Shown here: piece after piece, positions 8,096 through 16,072 of the stretch | How positions within the stretch are numbered: position 1 is the first letter of the stretch | Layout: each line of letters begins with the position of its first letter | Origin: Oceanobacillus zhaokaii | GTDB taxonomy: Bacteria > Bacillota > Bacilli > Bacillales > Amphibacillaceae | Assembly (NCBI RefSeq): GCF_003352005.1 | Contig: NZ_CP024848.1 | Location: 753,001 to 817,000 of the forward strand | DNA length: 64,000 bases | Direction: 5' to 3' | Made by a program: the position numbers and the translations under genes | The notes under the pieces: model-generated | What the model saw: only the letters and a program-made list of their open reading frames with translations | Databases searched by the model: none | Told to the model about the DNA's origin: nothing

Positions 8096-8160
8096 ATGAC
8101 ACTATGTAATGACACTGTTTGATACCTTGATAGTACAGCACTTTAAAAACGGTGTCAATA
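8096..8160. promoter_or_regulatory. Candidate res site and resolvase operator
   Basis: atgacact occurs at 8096-8103 and 8109-8116 and its near inverse ggtgtcaa at 8151-8158, just upstream of the resolvase start. Placement and dyad layout fit a resolvase binding region. Confidence 0.5.
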
Positions 8161-8248
8161 CTTTTAAGTTATGAGTATTTTGATTGTGTTATAATATGTA
8201 TAAAAATTTAAATTGTATTATATGCATTGGGTTAGGGGAAGAGAAAAT

Positions 8249-8842
8249 ATGAAGAAATTATTACGTGATAAAAAGAGATTTCTTAATAAATATTGGAGAG
8301 ACTTAATATCAATATTTTCCCTGATTTTAACAATGATTGGGTTTTTTTTAGCAGTCCACGTATATAATAAAGATGTAAGACCGGTTATAGAAAATAGTGA
8401 GTTATATCAGCAAATTGAAGAATTAAAAGAACAGAAGAAAGAAGTAGATGGTTATGTTAATACTAAATTAAAGGAAATTGAAGATTATGAGATACAAATT
8501 GGGCAAATAAAATCAGAAAAATCATTACTTGAATCCGAAAATGAAGAATTGGAGAGTGAGTTGATTAAATCTTATAGAAATTATTATCTCGATATAACCT
8601 ATTTGGAAATAAAACAAGAAGAATTGCTTTCTATAAGAAGTTCTGAAAGTTTTAATATTGATGTTAAGCAAGTGGCATTGGATTTTTTACAAGATCAAGA
8701 TCCACAGGAAAGCCCTAAACAAAAAGGCTTAAAGCAAGCAAAAGATTACATAAAAAAATACATAACACCTAAATCTGATTATATTGATATTATAAGCTAT
8801 GAAATAAAAGATATAGAAGAGGAAATGAGTAAAACAGATTGA
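8249..8842 (+). CDS. Membrane-anchored coiled-coil protein
   Basis: 197 residues from ATG 8249 after AGGGGAAGAG; an earlier ATG at 8213 lacks a ribosome site. A basic N-terminus (KKLLRDKKRFLNKYWRD) precedes one membrane helix at about residues 23-41 (ISIFSLILTMIGFFLAVHV). Residues about 55-115 form a Glu/Lys-rich coiled coil, followed by a helical C-terminus. Topology is probably N-in with the coiled coil outside, or the reverse with a short loop; the positive N-terminus favours N-in. No known family recognised. A likely -10 box tataat is at 8190-8195. It is divergent from the resolvase gene. Confidence 0.65.
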   Translation: MKKLLRDKKRFLNKYWRDLISIFSLILTMIGFFLAVHVYNKDVRPVIENSELYQQIEELKEQKKEVDGYVNTKLKEIEDYEIQIGQIKSEKSLLESENEELESELIKSYRNYYLDITYLEIKQEELLSIRSSESFNIDVKQVALDFLQDQDPQESPKQKGLKQAKDYIKKYITPKSDYIDIISYEIKDIEEEMSKTD

Positions 8843-9237
8843 TCTCCTATATTTCTTTTTATGTAATATGCAATATAAAGCCATGCTATACAAGCCTACA
8901 GATCCACTGTAAGCCATACAGACACGATAAAAGAAAGAGTAATAGTAATAGTAAGAAAGGATAAGACACTAAACACGCCACAATAGGCAATATGACAGCC
9001 TCAGGACAAAGGAAAAGAAACAAAGAAAAGAAATGAAAATAAAACAATAACAACAGTTACAGCACCAGTCACAGTAGGTTAAGATCACTCTATTATAAAA
9101 GGGGTGTGAAGGGTATATATAGGGGGCGGGGGATGGTCTGGGGGTCGTCTGGTACTTGCAAAATATACACACCATTTTTAAAACCTTTTCGTTGAACAAT
9201 CGCTGTATTGATATAATCTTGTATGAGGTGATACATA
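8843..9237. other. Gene-free region with a G-rich tract
   Basis: No gene supported on either strand in 395 bases. The plus strand holds five G-tracts of 3-5 between 9101 and 9144 (gggg, ggg, ggggg, ggggg, ggggg), striking in this AT-rich element and able in principle to form a G-quadruplex. The decamer ggtacttgca at 9151-9160 is the exact reverse complement of tgcaagtacc inside the block at 5119-5159. Confidence 0.55.
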
Positions 9238-9423
9238 GTGAATGAAAAAGAAAAGGAAGTCACAGAAGAAATAATTATTACCATTGATCGTATAGAACAA
9301 GAATTAAAAGAAATGACTGTTGAATTGAAAGAGTTTAGAAGTGAGACAAAATCGCAATTTAATGATTTGAATACACGATTGGATAATCTTAATACTGGGC
9401 TGGTTAAATTGATAAATAAATAA
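9238..9423 (+). CDS. 61-residue coiled-coil protein
   Basis: GTG start at 9238 with GAGGTG at 9225-9230; no in-frame ATG alternative exists nearby. The whole protein is a heptad-patterned coiled coil (IIITIDRIEQELKEMTVELK, then FNDLNTRLDNLNTGLVKL), resembling in style the small coiled-coil proteins of phages such as XhlA, but without a membrane segment. A hairpin with T-rich tail follows. Function unknown. Confidence 0.6.
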   Translation: MNEKEKEVTEEIIITIDRIEQELKEMTVELKEFRSETKSQFNDLNTRLDNLNTGLVKLINK

Positions 9424-9470
9424 TTGTGTTAGTGTGTCGCTAGAGGCGATTCTAACGCAATTACTTTTGT
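9422..9470 (+). terminator. Probable terminator
   Basis: Long imperfect stem aattgtgttag / ctaacgcaatt with inner gtcgc/gcgat pairing, then a T-rich stretch. Further small hairpins follow up to 9530. Confidence 0.6.
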
Positions 9471-9610
9471 TTTATTGGGTAAGTTATTCAAGTAACTTCG
9501 CTGTACAGCCTTCTACAGCAAGGGGTGAGTTAATTTTAGGAGAAATTCTAAATTGGATTTAAATTTTTTTGCCCGTTTTTCTACAACTTTTTGGGGTCGC
9601 TGCTTCAGGG

Positions 9611-9643
9611 TAAAAAAATAAGAGGGCTATGACTTACAGCCCT
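9611..9643 (-). terminator. Terminator of the minus-strand gene at 9634
   Basis: On the minus strand agggct / agccct forms a stem followed by a run of T (plus-strand A-run 9612-9618). It overlaps the end of the gene. Confidence 0.75.
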
Positions 9644-10167
9644 ACTTGCCTCAAATACTTAATCACTGTGGGTCTGCTAACGCCTAAATGAGTAGCTATT
9701 TTTGATTTAGTCAGCCCTTGTTTAAATAGTTCCACCATTTCTTTTTTATCTTTCTCAGTTATCCTTCTCTTAATCTTCTCAGGGCTAACTCTTGAATTAT
9801 CGAGACCACAAACATGCTTTTGATTCTCTTTAGTCAATAAATACAGTGGTTTAGAGAAAAACTCGCTTTTACATTCGCTACAAACGTGAAGCAAACTAGC
9901 GTTCTGATTGATAAAACGTTCTTTAGGTGCAACAGTGCCATTATAAACTTGATCTAATTCCTGCTGGTAAGCCTGGTTTTCCGCCTCATACTTACCTAAA
10001 AATAGATCAGTTCTAGGTGGTGTGACTGGTATCACACGTTCAAGGTCATCAGGATTTAGTAAAAGTTTATTAGTGACGTTCAAGCCAATGCGTTTAACAG
10101 ATTGTTTAAATTGCTTTTTAAGATAGCGTTTCTTTCGCTTTTTAAGTTTATTTTTATTCCGTGCCAT
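9634..10167 (-). CDS. Zinc-finger and helix-turn-helix protein of the element
   Basis: 177 residues, ATG 10167 preceded by AAGGTG on the minus strand. The first 25 residues are extremely basic (KNKLKKRKKRYLKKQFKQ). Residues about 95-120 hold CSEC and HVCG, a likely Zn-binding pair. The last ~40 residues (KKEMVELFKQGLTKSKIATH to VIKYLRQVGL) match the Hin/resolvase-type helix-turn-helix. It therefore binds DNA, probably as a regulator or accessory recombination factor; there is no catalytic domain. It is separated from the XRE operon upstream by a terminator at 10196-10224 and has its own terminator. Confidence 0.65.
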   Translation of the reverse strand: MARNKNKLKKRKKRYLKKQFKQSVKRIGLNVTNKLLLNPDDLERVIPVTPPRTDLFLGKYEAENQAYQQELDQVYNGTVAPKERFINQNASLLHVCSECKSEFFSKPLYLLTKENQKHVCGLDNSRVSPEKIKRRITEKDKKEMVELFKQGLTKSKIATHLGVSRPTVIKYLRQVGL

Positions 10168-10195
10168 AATATAGCCCCACCTTTTTAAGTGAAAT

Positions 10196-10224
10196 AAAAA
10201 ACCCCACTATTCAGCAGGGTTTTT
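10196..10224. terminator. Terminator at the end of the XRE operon
   Basis: aaaaaccc / gggttttt stem with A-run and T-run on the two sides, so it can act in both directions. It overlaps the last codons of the gene at 10207. Confidence 0.8.
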
Positions 10225-10374
10225 GTTTGGTTCTTTCACAAATACATTATTATATGATTCTAAAATTGGTCTATTTAGTTGGTGGATACTGTTTCCTATT
10301 CCTTCTCGGTCAAAGGGCAATTCTTTTTTCTTAGGCGTTTCATTAAGTCCAGCAATGATCTTATCTAATGTCAT
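10207..10374 (-). CDS. 55-residue protein, last gene of XRE operon
   Basis: A short reading frame from ATG 10374 to TAG 10207, one base after the stop codon of the gene at 10376, with GGGAAGTG before it; such spacing strongly suggests coupling. It starts MTLDKIIAGL and is basic and polar with no membrane segment. The compact operon placement is the main evidence that it is real. No family recognised. Confidence 0.6.
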   Translation of the reverse strand: MTLDKIIAGLNETPKKKELPFDREGIGNSIHQLNRPILESYNNVFVKEPNKNPAE

Positions 10375-10375
10375 G

Positions 10376-11041
10376 TTATTTCACTTCCCTTGGTTTACGT
10401 ATCTCAGAATCAACAGATCCCCCACATGCATAGTTAATATTATTTCTAGTAAGAAGGTTAGGCATAAAGCTAGAATAGCTTAACTTGGTGCGGTCATAGT
10501 CAAAGGTACGCTGGAAACCTCTGTTATCCTGCATTAAATCACTGTCCGAAAGAAACTCATCTTGAATAACCCCAATTACTTTTGAATCTTCCTTACGTAC
10601 AGCATTAGCAAAGTCAGCTATTGACTTAACCAGTTCATAGCGAACGTCCTCGACTACATAATCTACGTCTAAGGAACGCATAACCCTACTATCTTTACTG
10701 TAAGTATCTCTAATGACAGGAATATACTTTTGCTTTAGCTGTCTAAAATCGGCTTGTAGCTGTTCCTGAAGGGAAACAATAATTTGACTTTCTTCTTGAT
10801 AGTTAGCAAGGTCTTTTGATAGCTTGATATACTTAGCTGTTTCTTTGGTTTTTTCGCGTAAAAGTAAAGTTTCTGTTTGTTTATTCTGTAACTCTGCAAG
10901 CCTTTTATTAAGGTCATTCCCGCGGTTTTCTAATTCTTCCCGTTCAGCTTCATAGTCAATTAGAACCTTTTCTGTATTGGAAAACATTCCCTCAAGGCTT
11001 TCGATTGCCCTATCTAATTTACTTTTATCAACTGTAATCAA
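10376..11041 (-). CDS. Coiled-coil protein of XRE operon
   Basis: 221 residues from a TTG start at 11041 that overlaps the stop codon of the preceding gene (TTGA) and has AAGGGG eight bases before it. The first 120 residues are a long coiled coil (ESLEGMFSNTEKVLIDYEAE and on); the C-terminal part is mixed and ends in a basic segment with one Cys. I do not recognise it. Size and coil layout recall plasmid or phage structural/replication accessory proteins, but nothing specific can be claimed. It is the third gene of a four-gene minus-strand operon headed by an XRE repressor-like protein. Confidence 0.65.
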   Translation of the reverse strand: MITVDKSKLDRAIESLEGMFSNTEKVLIDYEAEREELENRGNDLNKRLAELQNKQTETLLLREKTKETAKYIKLSKDLANYQEESQIIVSLQEQLQADFRQLKQKYIPVIRDTYSKDSRVMRSLDVDYVVEDVRYELVKSIADFANAVRKEDSKVIGVIQDEFLSDSDLMQDNRGFQRTFDYDRTKLSYSSFMPNLLTRNNINYACGGSVDSEIRKPREVK

Positions 11042-11190
11042 TTTACATTCCCCTTTTCATTTAGTTCTAATATACGTTTTCTTACTTCGGTTAATTTATC
11101 GGTTACGCTATTTAGTTGCTTTGAAAGTTCGTAGTGTTCATTGGATAAACTGAGAAACTCAATATCCAATTTCTGTAATTCATTTGACAT
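11038..11190 (-). CDS. 50-residue coiled-coil protein
   Basis: ATG 11190 follows a textbook AGGAGG site; the frame ends at TGA 11038, overlapping the next TTG start by four bases. The product starts MSNELQKLDI and is one amphipathic Leu/Glu/Lys helix (LSNEHYELSKQLNSVTDKL). It may pair with the coiled coil of the next protein. Its short length makes function calls impossible, but ribosome site and overlaps make it convincing. Confidence 0.68.
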   Translation of the reverse strand: MSNELQKLDIEFLSLSNEHYELSKQLNSVTDKLTEVRKRILELNEKGNVN

Positions 11191-11202
11191 TGTAATAGCC
11201 TC

Positions 11203-11475
11203 CTATTCACCAGTTTGCTGTACTAGTTCCTTGATGGATTGAATAGTGTGGTCACTGATATTCAATCTCTTACAGCCTTTTAATATGCGACTCTCGTAAT
11301 TTAATGACAGATCAATTTCCCCTGTCTCTATACGTGTAAGAACTGACTGGTCAATGCGACAAGCCTGTCCAAACTGTTCTTGTGTTAGGTTTTTCGACAA
11401 TCTAATCCAACGAATCATAGGGTAGGTAATTCGAGATTGAAAAGGAATGTCATCCTCGCTATAGCCGATTATCAT
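11203..11475 (-). CDS. XRE-family helix-turn-helix regulator
   Basis: 90 residues from ATG 11475, eight bases after an AAGG site; a GTG three codons earlier is the alternative. The helix-turn-helix is seen in LSKNLTQEQFGQACRIDQSV LTRIE order around residues 26-50, typical of Cro/C1-type proteins, with a short N-terminal strand and C-terminal helix. It heads a minus-strand operon of four genes and has a perfect dyad (tgaata-N3-tattca) at 11501-11515 directly upstream, so autoregulation is likely. Probable control gene of the element. Confidence 0.8.
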   Translation of the reverse strand: MIIGYSEDDIPFQSRITYPMIRWIRLSKNLTQEQFGQACRIDQSVLTRIETGEIDLSLNYESRILKGCKRLNISDHTIQSIKELVQQTGE

Positions 11476-11500
11476 TGTATACACCTTCTTTCTTGTAAAT

Positions 11501-11515
11501 TGAATATATTATTCA
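11501..11515. promoter_or_regulatory. Dyad operator in front of XRE gene
   Basis: Perfect inverted repeat tgaata-tat-tattca, 26 bases upstream of the XRE start. Position fits a self-bound operator. The rest of the 11516-11752 gap holds a tataat box at 11712-11717 for the next gene and nothing else that I can name. Confidence 0.5.
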
Positions 11516-11752
11516 TGTTTAGACAATAAAACAAAGCAAGGCAATTAAGCCTCACCTTAACCAGCAGAAGAGAATTTCTATTTTAACCGTAGAAAGTGTT
11601 TTAATCATCCCTAATACTATGTTTAGGAAACCATAGGTAGGTACAGGCAGTTTTAATAATTTTTTATTCCTTTTGATTGTACTTTAGCTATTTTCCTAGA
11701 TCTAATTACCCTATAATGTAATTATGGAAATAAATTGACAGTGAGGTGTGTT

Positions 11753-12188
11753 ATGTTCGATAAGACACAGTGGGTTCAGGAGATAATTGAGGCACTAGGA
11801 GAATTAGGTGGACAAGCTACTTTAGTTGATATTTATAACAAAGTAGAAGATAGAAATAAAATTGATTTAAGTAGTTATATAGATTGGAAATCACAGATTA
11901 GGAAGCATATTTACTTAAATTCTAGTGACACTGATATTTTTAAGGGTAGTGTTGATGACAATACTGATCTATTTTATTCTATTGAAGCTAAGGGTAAAGG
12001 CATTTGGGGGTTACGTTCCTTTGAACCCAAAGGTAATAATATGGATTTAACTGAGGACGATTTGGGTTTTAATGAAGGTAACAAAGATAGGGGATATAGC
12101 TATTGCATGTTCTAACTGTCATAGAATGTTACATAGAAAAAGACCAATGTTAAGTAGAGACCAATTAAAAGAGTTATTGAATAAATAG
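11753..12188 (+). pseudogene. Decayed HNH endonuclease gene
   Basis: ATG 11753 (GAGGTG before it) opens a frame of 120 residues. Its N-terminal part (IIEALGELGGQATLVDIYNK to KGKGIWGLRS) looks like the winged-helix domain that often precedes HNH nuclease domains. The frame ends at 12115, but the +1 frame from about 12093 to the TAG at 12186-12188 encodes DIAIACSNCHRMLHRKRP, which is the tail of an HNH motif and resembles the C-terminus of the intact nuclease at 14221-15798 (VCPNCHAMLHKRKP). The central CxxC...HH part is missing. So a deletion plus frameshift removed the active site. A truncated but expressed DNA-binding protein remains possible. Confidence 0.75.
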
Positions 12189-12240
12189 GTAAGTTTTTTT
12201 AATGATAGTATAGGGGAGTATAATTACTATAGAGTATCTA

Positions 12241-12275
12241 AAAAGGAATAGCCGATAAAAAGGCTATTCCTTTTT
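12241..12275. terminator. Bidirectional terminator
   Basis: Perfect 13-bp stem aaaaggaatagcc / ggctattcctttt with A-run before and T-run after; serves both the pseudogene and the converging minus-strand operon. Confidence 0.9.
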
Positions 12276-13337
12276 GCTTTCTAATTTATCTAAATCTGAA
12301 AAATCCATTTTCTCAATCGCAGACTTAACATTTTCATAGATAAATTCTTCTTTATATTTAGTTGCATATTTCAACATTTTTATCATTTCATTTTGATATT
12401 CCTCTATCACTTGCTGCTTAGTAGGACTATCAAGTTTTTTTATAATCAGTTCTTTATAATTTTTATATAATGTTCTAACAAGACTATCTATATATTCTTT
12501 AGAACGAGTAATATTAGGATGTTCTATTCCTAAGTGCTGTAATATGGCATTTGTCACGAGTTTAGTTTCTTGAATATCGTTTTCCATTTCACTTATTTTT
12601 TTTTCCACATTTTCAAACGTGTCTAACGAAGTATTTAATGTTTCATCGGCTAAATTTTCTGTGTTTTTTATACTCTCGAATATGTTGTCTAATTCATAAG
12701 CTGTTCTATTAGTTAGATCATGAACGTTACCAATTATTTCTTGAATATCTACACTTAAATCATCTTGTAAATCTACTATATTATGTTCAAACATATCTAT
12801 TTTTTCATTAGTTGCTTCAATGTGGCTGCCTAGTTCTGCAATATTTCCCTCTAAATCCTCTGTTGCTTTTTTGAATCTATTTATAAAAGTCTCACCTTGT
12901 TCTTCTAAAAATATATTTAGCAATCTACCACGATTAAGGGGAAGATTTCTCCCGTCTCCACGAATTAAATAAGTACCTTTAAACGTTGAATAAGGTTTGT
13001 GGTCACCACTAGGTATTTCAATTCTGTAGAATGGCGTATCTCCTTCATTTTCAACATGTATTTCAACATCTACTGAAGGATGACAATCATTAGCTTTATT
13101 TAATATTGTTAGTTTTTCATTATCGCCTATATTACAACCAACTATTTCACCAACTTGTTTACCATCTTTGTCTGTTGATTCGTCAACACCAACTAAGATA
13201 GTACCACCAGTAGGGGAATTAGCAAAAGCGACTAAATCATCTACACTTAATCCTTTTAAGTTACGTTTAAATTCAACATCATATCCTTCTTCTTTCTTTA
13301 AAAATGTTTTCACACGTTCACTTAAGTTATTTGCCAT
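12264..13337 (-). CDS. Schlafen/AlbA_2-domain protein with coiled-coil tail
   Basis: 357 residues. Residues about 15-140 match the AlbA_2 (Schlafen) fold: an acidic-aromatic start YDVEFKRNLKGL, the helix VDDLVAFANSPTGGTILVGV and the later GTYLIRGDGRNLP motif. Glu22 and Lys24 fall where Schlafen nucleases keep acidic and basic active-site residues. Residues 150-290 are a long coiled coil; the C-terminus is helical. Bacterial AlbA_2 proteins occur in defence systems as nuclease-like effectors. It is the last gene of an operon with a DUF5677-like gene (42 bases upstream) and the EVE-HNH nuclease. Role as effector or regulator in that system is inference. Start at ATG 13337; no ribosome site stronger than GGGGGC seen. 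Confidence 0.78.
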   Translation of the reverse strand: MANNLSERVKTFLKKEEGYDVEFKRNLKGLSVDDLVAFANSPTGGTILVGVDESTDKDGKQVGEIVGCNIGDNEKLTILNKANDCHPSVDVEIHVENEGDTPFYRIEIPSGDHKPYSTFKGTYLIRGDGRNLPLNRGRLLNIFLEEQGETFINRFKKATEDLEGNIAELGSHIEATNEKIDMFEHNIVDLQDDLSVDIQEIIGNVHDLTNRTAYELDNIFESIKNTENLADETLNTSLDTFENVEKKISEMENDIQETKLVTNAILQHLGIEHPNITRSKEYIDSLVRTLYKNYKELIIKKLDSPTKQQVIEEYQNEMIKMLKYATKYKEEFIYENVKSAIEKMDFSDLDKLESKKE

Positions 13338-13379
13338 GTTTAAATTGCCCCCATTTTTCTAATAAGTATTCAACTTTAC

Positions 13380-14231
13380 TTAATCACTACCTTGAAATAA
13401 TGCATAAAAAAGCAATTCATTAGAAAACTCAATATACATAGTGTCTATAGACTTATCATGTTCTAATATCGTCTTTAAAACATTGTGTCCATTTTGAATA
13501 GAAAGTCCAAGGATACTATTAAACCAACTTTTTTCAAAATAAGGGGAGGTGGTTAATCGATTATCTTGAATAAATAGGTGTTCCAGTAATGCCGAACCAT
13601 GTGTAGCTTTTGACATCGCAGAATACATACTATCATACTCTTGTAGCATACCTGCTACATCAGCCATAGCCCTTATTGAAGGGTTAGGATATTTTTTCTC
13701 TAATTCTTTATTTTTCTTTATAATATTTCTTAATAATTTAGTGTACCATTGTCGATTGTATTGATACTTATGTTTTATTTCATGGTATTTTTTCTTAATC
13801 GTTTCAACTTCATAATTTGGTACGCTATCGGGATTTTTGGAATACTGTTGATATTTTTCCATGTATTTATGATTGTAATAAAGTTGTGATCTATAATTAT
13901 AATCTTGATATATAAACTGAGTAGTTACATTAGTTTCTACAAGCCCTCTAAATATAACAAGTGCTTGATAAATAAGCCCACTTTTTAAGCAGTTATATAT
14001 ACCAAATATGTCAGTTGAAGTTTTAGCACATAGTATTTTGTCTGTATGATGTCTTTTATTTAATAGTTTCTTGTCAGCTATGAAAGACATATAAAAATAG
14101 TACGTTTTTAGTAAATATAGAGGTTGGTCATATTCCTCTGCCTTATTTGATAATAAATCATCAAAATTATTTTCTAATCTTTGTATGTAATTACTAAACT
14201 CTTTTTCTATTTCATTTAACTCAATTTCCAT
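13380..14231 (-). CDS. DUF5677-like protein
   Basis: 283 residues, all helical. The segment GLIYQALVIFRGLVETNVTT (about 85-104) and the later YDSMYSAMSKATHGSALLEH (about 204-223) fit the DUF5677 pattern, a family of unknown function that is common next to restriction and defence genes and is probably HEPN-like in fold. ATG 14231 lies inside the upstream nuclease gene, an 11-base overlap, so translation of the two is coupled. No membrane segment. It could be an RNase-type toxin, a sensor or a structural partner of the nuclease. The family call is from pattern memory only. Confidence 0.65.
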   Translation of the reverse strand: MEIELNEIEKEFSNYIQRLENNFDDLLSNKAEEYDQPLYLLKTYYFYMSFIADKKLLNKRHHTDKILCAKTSTDIFGIYNCLKSGLIYQALVIFRGLVETNVTTQFIYQDYNYRSQLYYNHKYMEKYQQYSKNPDSVPNYEVETIKKKYHEIKHKYQYNRQWYTKLLRNIIKKNKELEKKYPNPSIRAMADVAGMLQEYDSMYSAMSKATHGSALLEHLFIQDNRLTTSPYFEKSWFNSILGLSIQNGHNVLKTILEHDKSIDTMYIEFSNELLFYALFQGSD

Positions 14232-15798
14232 ATAAAATCCCCTTTAGTTCATAAATAGAATAAGCTGGTTTCCTTTTATGTAACATAGCATGGCAATTGG
14301 GACATACAGGTCTTAAATCAGTAATAGGGTTAACTTCATATTCTTCACTAATAGTATGTAACTCTTTAAGGTGATGAACATGTATAAAGTCCTTGCCAAG
14401 ATCACCATATGTCCTTTCAAAATTAAAATCACAAACTTCACAGCTACTCCCATAGTGTTCTATACATTTTCTTCTAGCTACTGGGTTACGTTCATAAACG
14501 TTAACAGATACTTGTTTAGTAGCCCCTTCTGTATATACTTTGGAATTATCTACTTCCTCAGTTATTTTATTAGGGTATTCTTCATTCTCATCATTAAATT
14601 CCCATATAATTTTTACTGGCTTAGTATCCTCATACTCTTTAACTCTACCATTTCCTTGATATACAAAGTTTGTGTTACTGCTGTCTTCACGTGTAAATAT
14701 AAATATATTTCCTTTTGGATTTAGCATTGCTTGTATTGAAGGGGTAGATAAGGAATGATTTCCTTTGCTAAACCACTGTAGTTCATCACCTATGAACTTA
14801 TTATCATAGTCGTGCCCTGTTCTGCCAGATGAGTTAATACTAGCAAAAATGTATATATCGTTGTTATAAGTGGTATAACCAGTATTCCAAATGCCATCTT
14901 GTTTATTTTCAGGCACATTTAAGATTTTATAAATATCCTTTCTCGAATATTCACTTCCTACTTTATAGGGATATGTAGTGGTAGTTTCGGGAGTATCTAC
15001 CATTGTTGATATTTTTAATAATGTTTGTGGATTCAAAGGCATTGAAGAAGCTTGAAATCCTTCAACTAAGTATTTATCGTATTCATGGTCTTCTAAATTT
15101 AAATCTTCAAGTAATATAGGTCTATTCAACAAGTTTCTTATGTATCTAACAGGTACTCTATAGCCTTCATTTTCAAAACCTTCATAATAAAATCCATCTT
15201 TTTCGGTTGAGTAAAATGGATCACCATTAACCTCGACAACAGCATAGATGCCACGTTTAAGTCTTGGTTTACTGTTTAACTCTTCCTTATTTCTAGAATC
15301 ATGACCAACTCTAATTACACCTAATTGTCCTTCACTAAACCAATCTTTTTGCCAACTAGTTATAGAAAATGTATCCTCAACTTTGTTTGAAGCTAAGAAG
15401 TCATCAATAGCCCATTTCTTAGGATTACAGAAGAATGTCCAAAAACCTGTAGGTTCAACTTTACTTTCACTTTTGTTTTCTGTCTCAATACCCAACTCTT
15501 CTAATTTAGCTAATCTAACATTCTCGTCAGTTGTAAAGGCATACATAGACCCTCGGTGTAACCACGTTTCACCAAAAAGTATTCCGCGTTCTACTTGTTT
15601 ATATGGAATGTAATCATAACCTGAGTATTTTTTTAACCATTTTGAAGCCGTCTGAATAGAAGGAAATTCTTTTAATTCTGTCCCATCTTTAAAAATAATC
15701 ACAGGTTTTTCTAACTTATTAACAGCAACAGGTTGTCTTAGTGTCATTGTTATTACCCCCAATGGTCTCTTATAATTTTTTATATTTTTAACCCCCAT
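14221..15798 (-). CDS. EVE-DUF3427-HNH modification-dependent endonuclease
   Basis: 525 residues. Residues 30-85 form a small DNA-binding-like module (EFPSIQTASKWLKKYSGYDY). Residues about 118-225 match an EVE/PUA-type modified-base reader (TGFWTFFCNPKKWAIDDFL, then GQLGVIRVG). Residues about 277-360 match DUF3427 (SRKDIYKILNVPE, INSSGRTGHDYDN). The C-terminus is a zinc HNH nuclease: Cys453-x2-Cys456, HVHH at 473-476, Cys499-x2-Cys502 and His507. This layout is that of type IV restriction enzymes that cut modified DNA. It overlaps the DUF5677-like gene and leads a three-gene operon. ATG 15798 follows AGGAGG closely (4 bases); ATG 15747 after GGGGG is the alternative start. Confidence 0.88.
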   Translation of the reverse strand: MGVKNIKNYKRPLGVITMTLRQPVAVNKLEKPVIIFKDGTELKEFPSIQTASKWLKKYSGYDYIPYKQVERGILFGETWLHRGSMYAFTTDENVRLAKLEELGIETENKSESKVEPTGFWTFFCNPKKWAIDDFLASNKVEDTFSITSWQKDWFSEGQLGVIRVGHDSRNKEELNSKPRLKRGIYAVVEVNGDPFYSTEKDGFYYEGFENEGYRVPVRYIRNLLNRPILLEDLNLEDHEYDKYLVEGFQASSMPLNPQTLLKISTMVDTPETTTTYPYKVGSEYSRKDIYKILNVPENKQDGIWNTGYTTYNNDIYIFASINSSGRTGHDYDNKFIGDELQWFSKGNHSLSTPSIQAMLNPKGNIFIFTREDSSNTNFVYQGNGRVKEYEDTKPVKIIWEFNDENEEYPNKITEEVDNSKVYTEGATKQVSVNVYERNPVARRKCIEHYGSSCEVCDFNFERTYGDLGKDFIHVHHLKELHTISEEYEVNPITDLRPVCPNCHAMLHKRKPAYSIYELKGILYGN

Positions 15799-16072
15799 TG
15801 TCCTCCTTGGGTTAACTTTTCCCTCATTACTAGTTGCATATATATACCTGTATCTATAGTATCATGAATTTGTTATATATTTGATAAGTGACTTTTAAAT
15901 TAGTGGGTATAAAGCCCTTGGATTATCAGAGATTTATTGCGTAGAACATTGGCGGGAATTATGATTGCTAAGTGAAATGAAAGATTGTCAAACACGAAAA
16001 AACGTGCTACTATTTAAACAGCAAAATACAATGAATAATAGAATTTTAAACTTTTATAATAAATAGTATAAA
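15799..16072. other. Right end of element, no gene
   Basis: Upstream region of the nuclease operon, AT-rich, with minus-strand promoter-like sequence around 15840-15880 and a small cacg/cgtg hairpin at 15993-16006. Nothing else is recognised. Confidence 0.5.

Noticed and set aside
8969..9284. Two minus-strand frames in the gene-free region around 9100
   Set aside because: Cys/Tyr/Phe-rich nonsense composition without ribosome sites; probably chance frames.
14371..14724. 117-codon plus-strand frame inside the HNH nuclease gene
   Set aside because: Lies opposite a well-supported gene, has no ribosome site and is low-complexity Ile/Phe/Tyr rich; a shadow frame.
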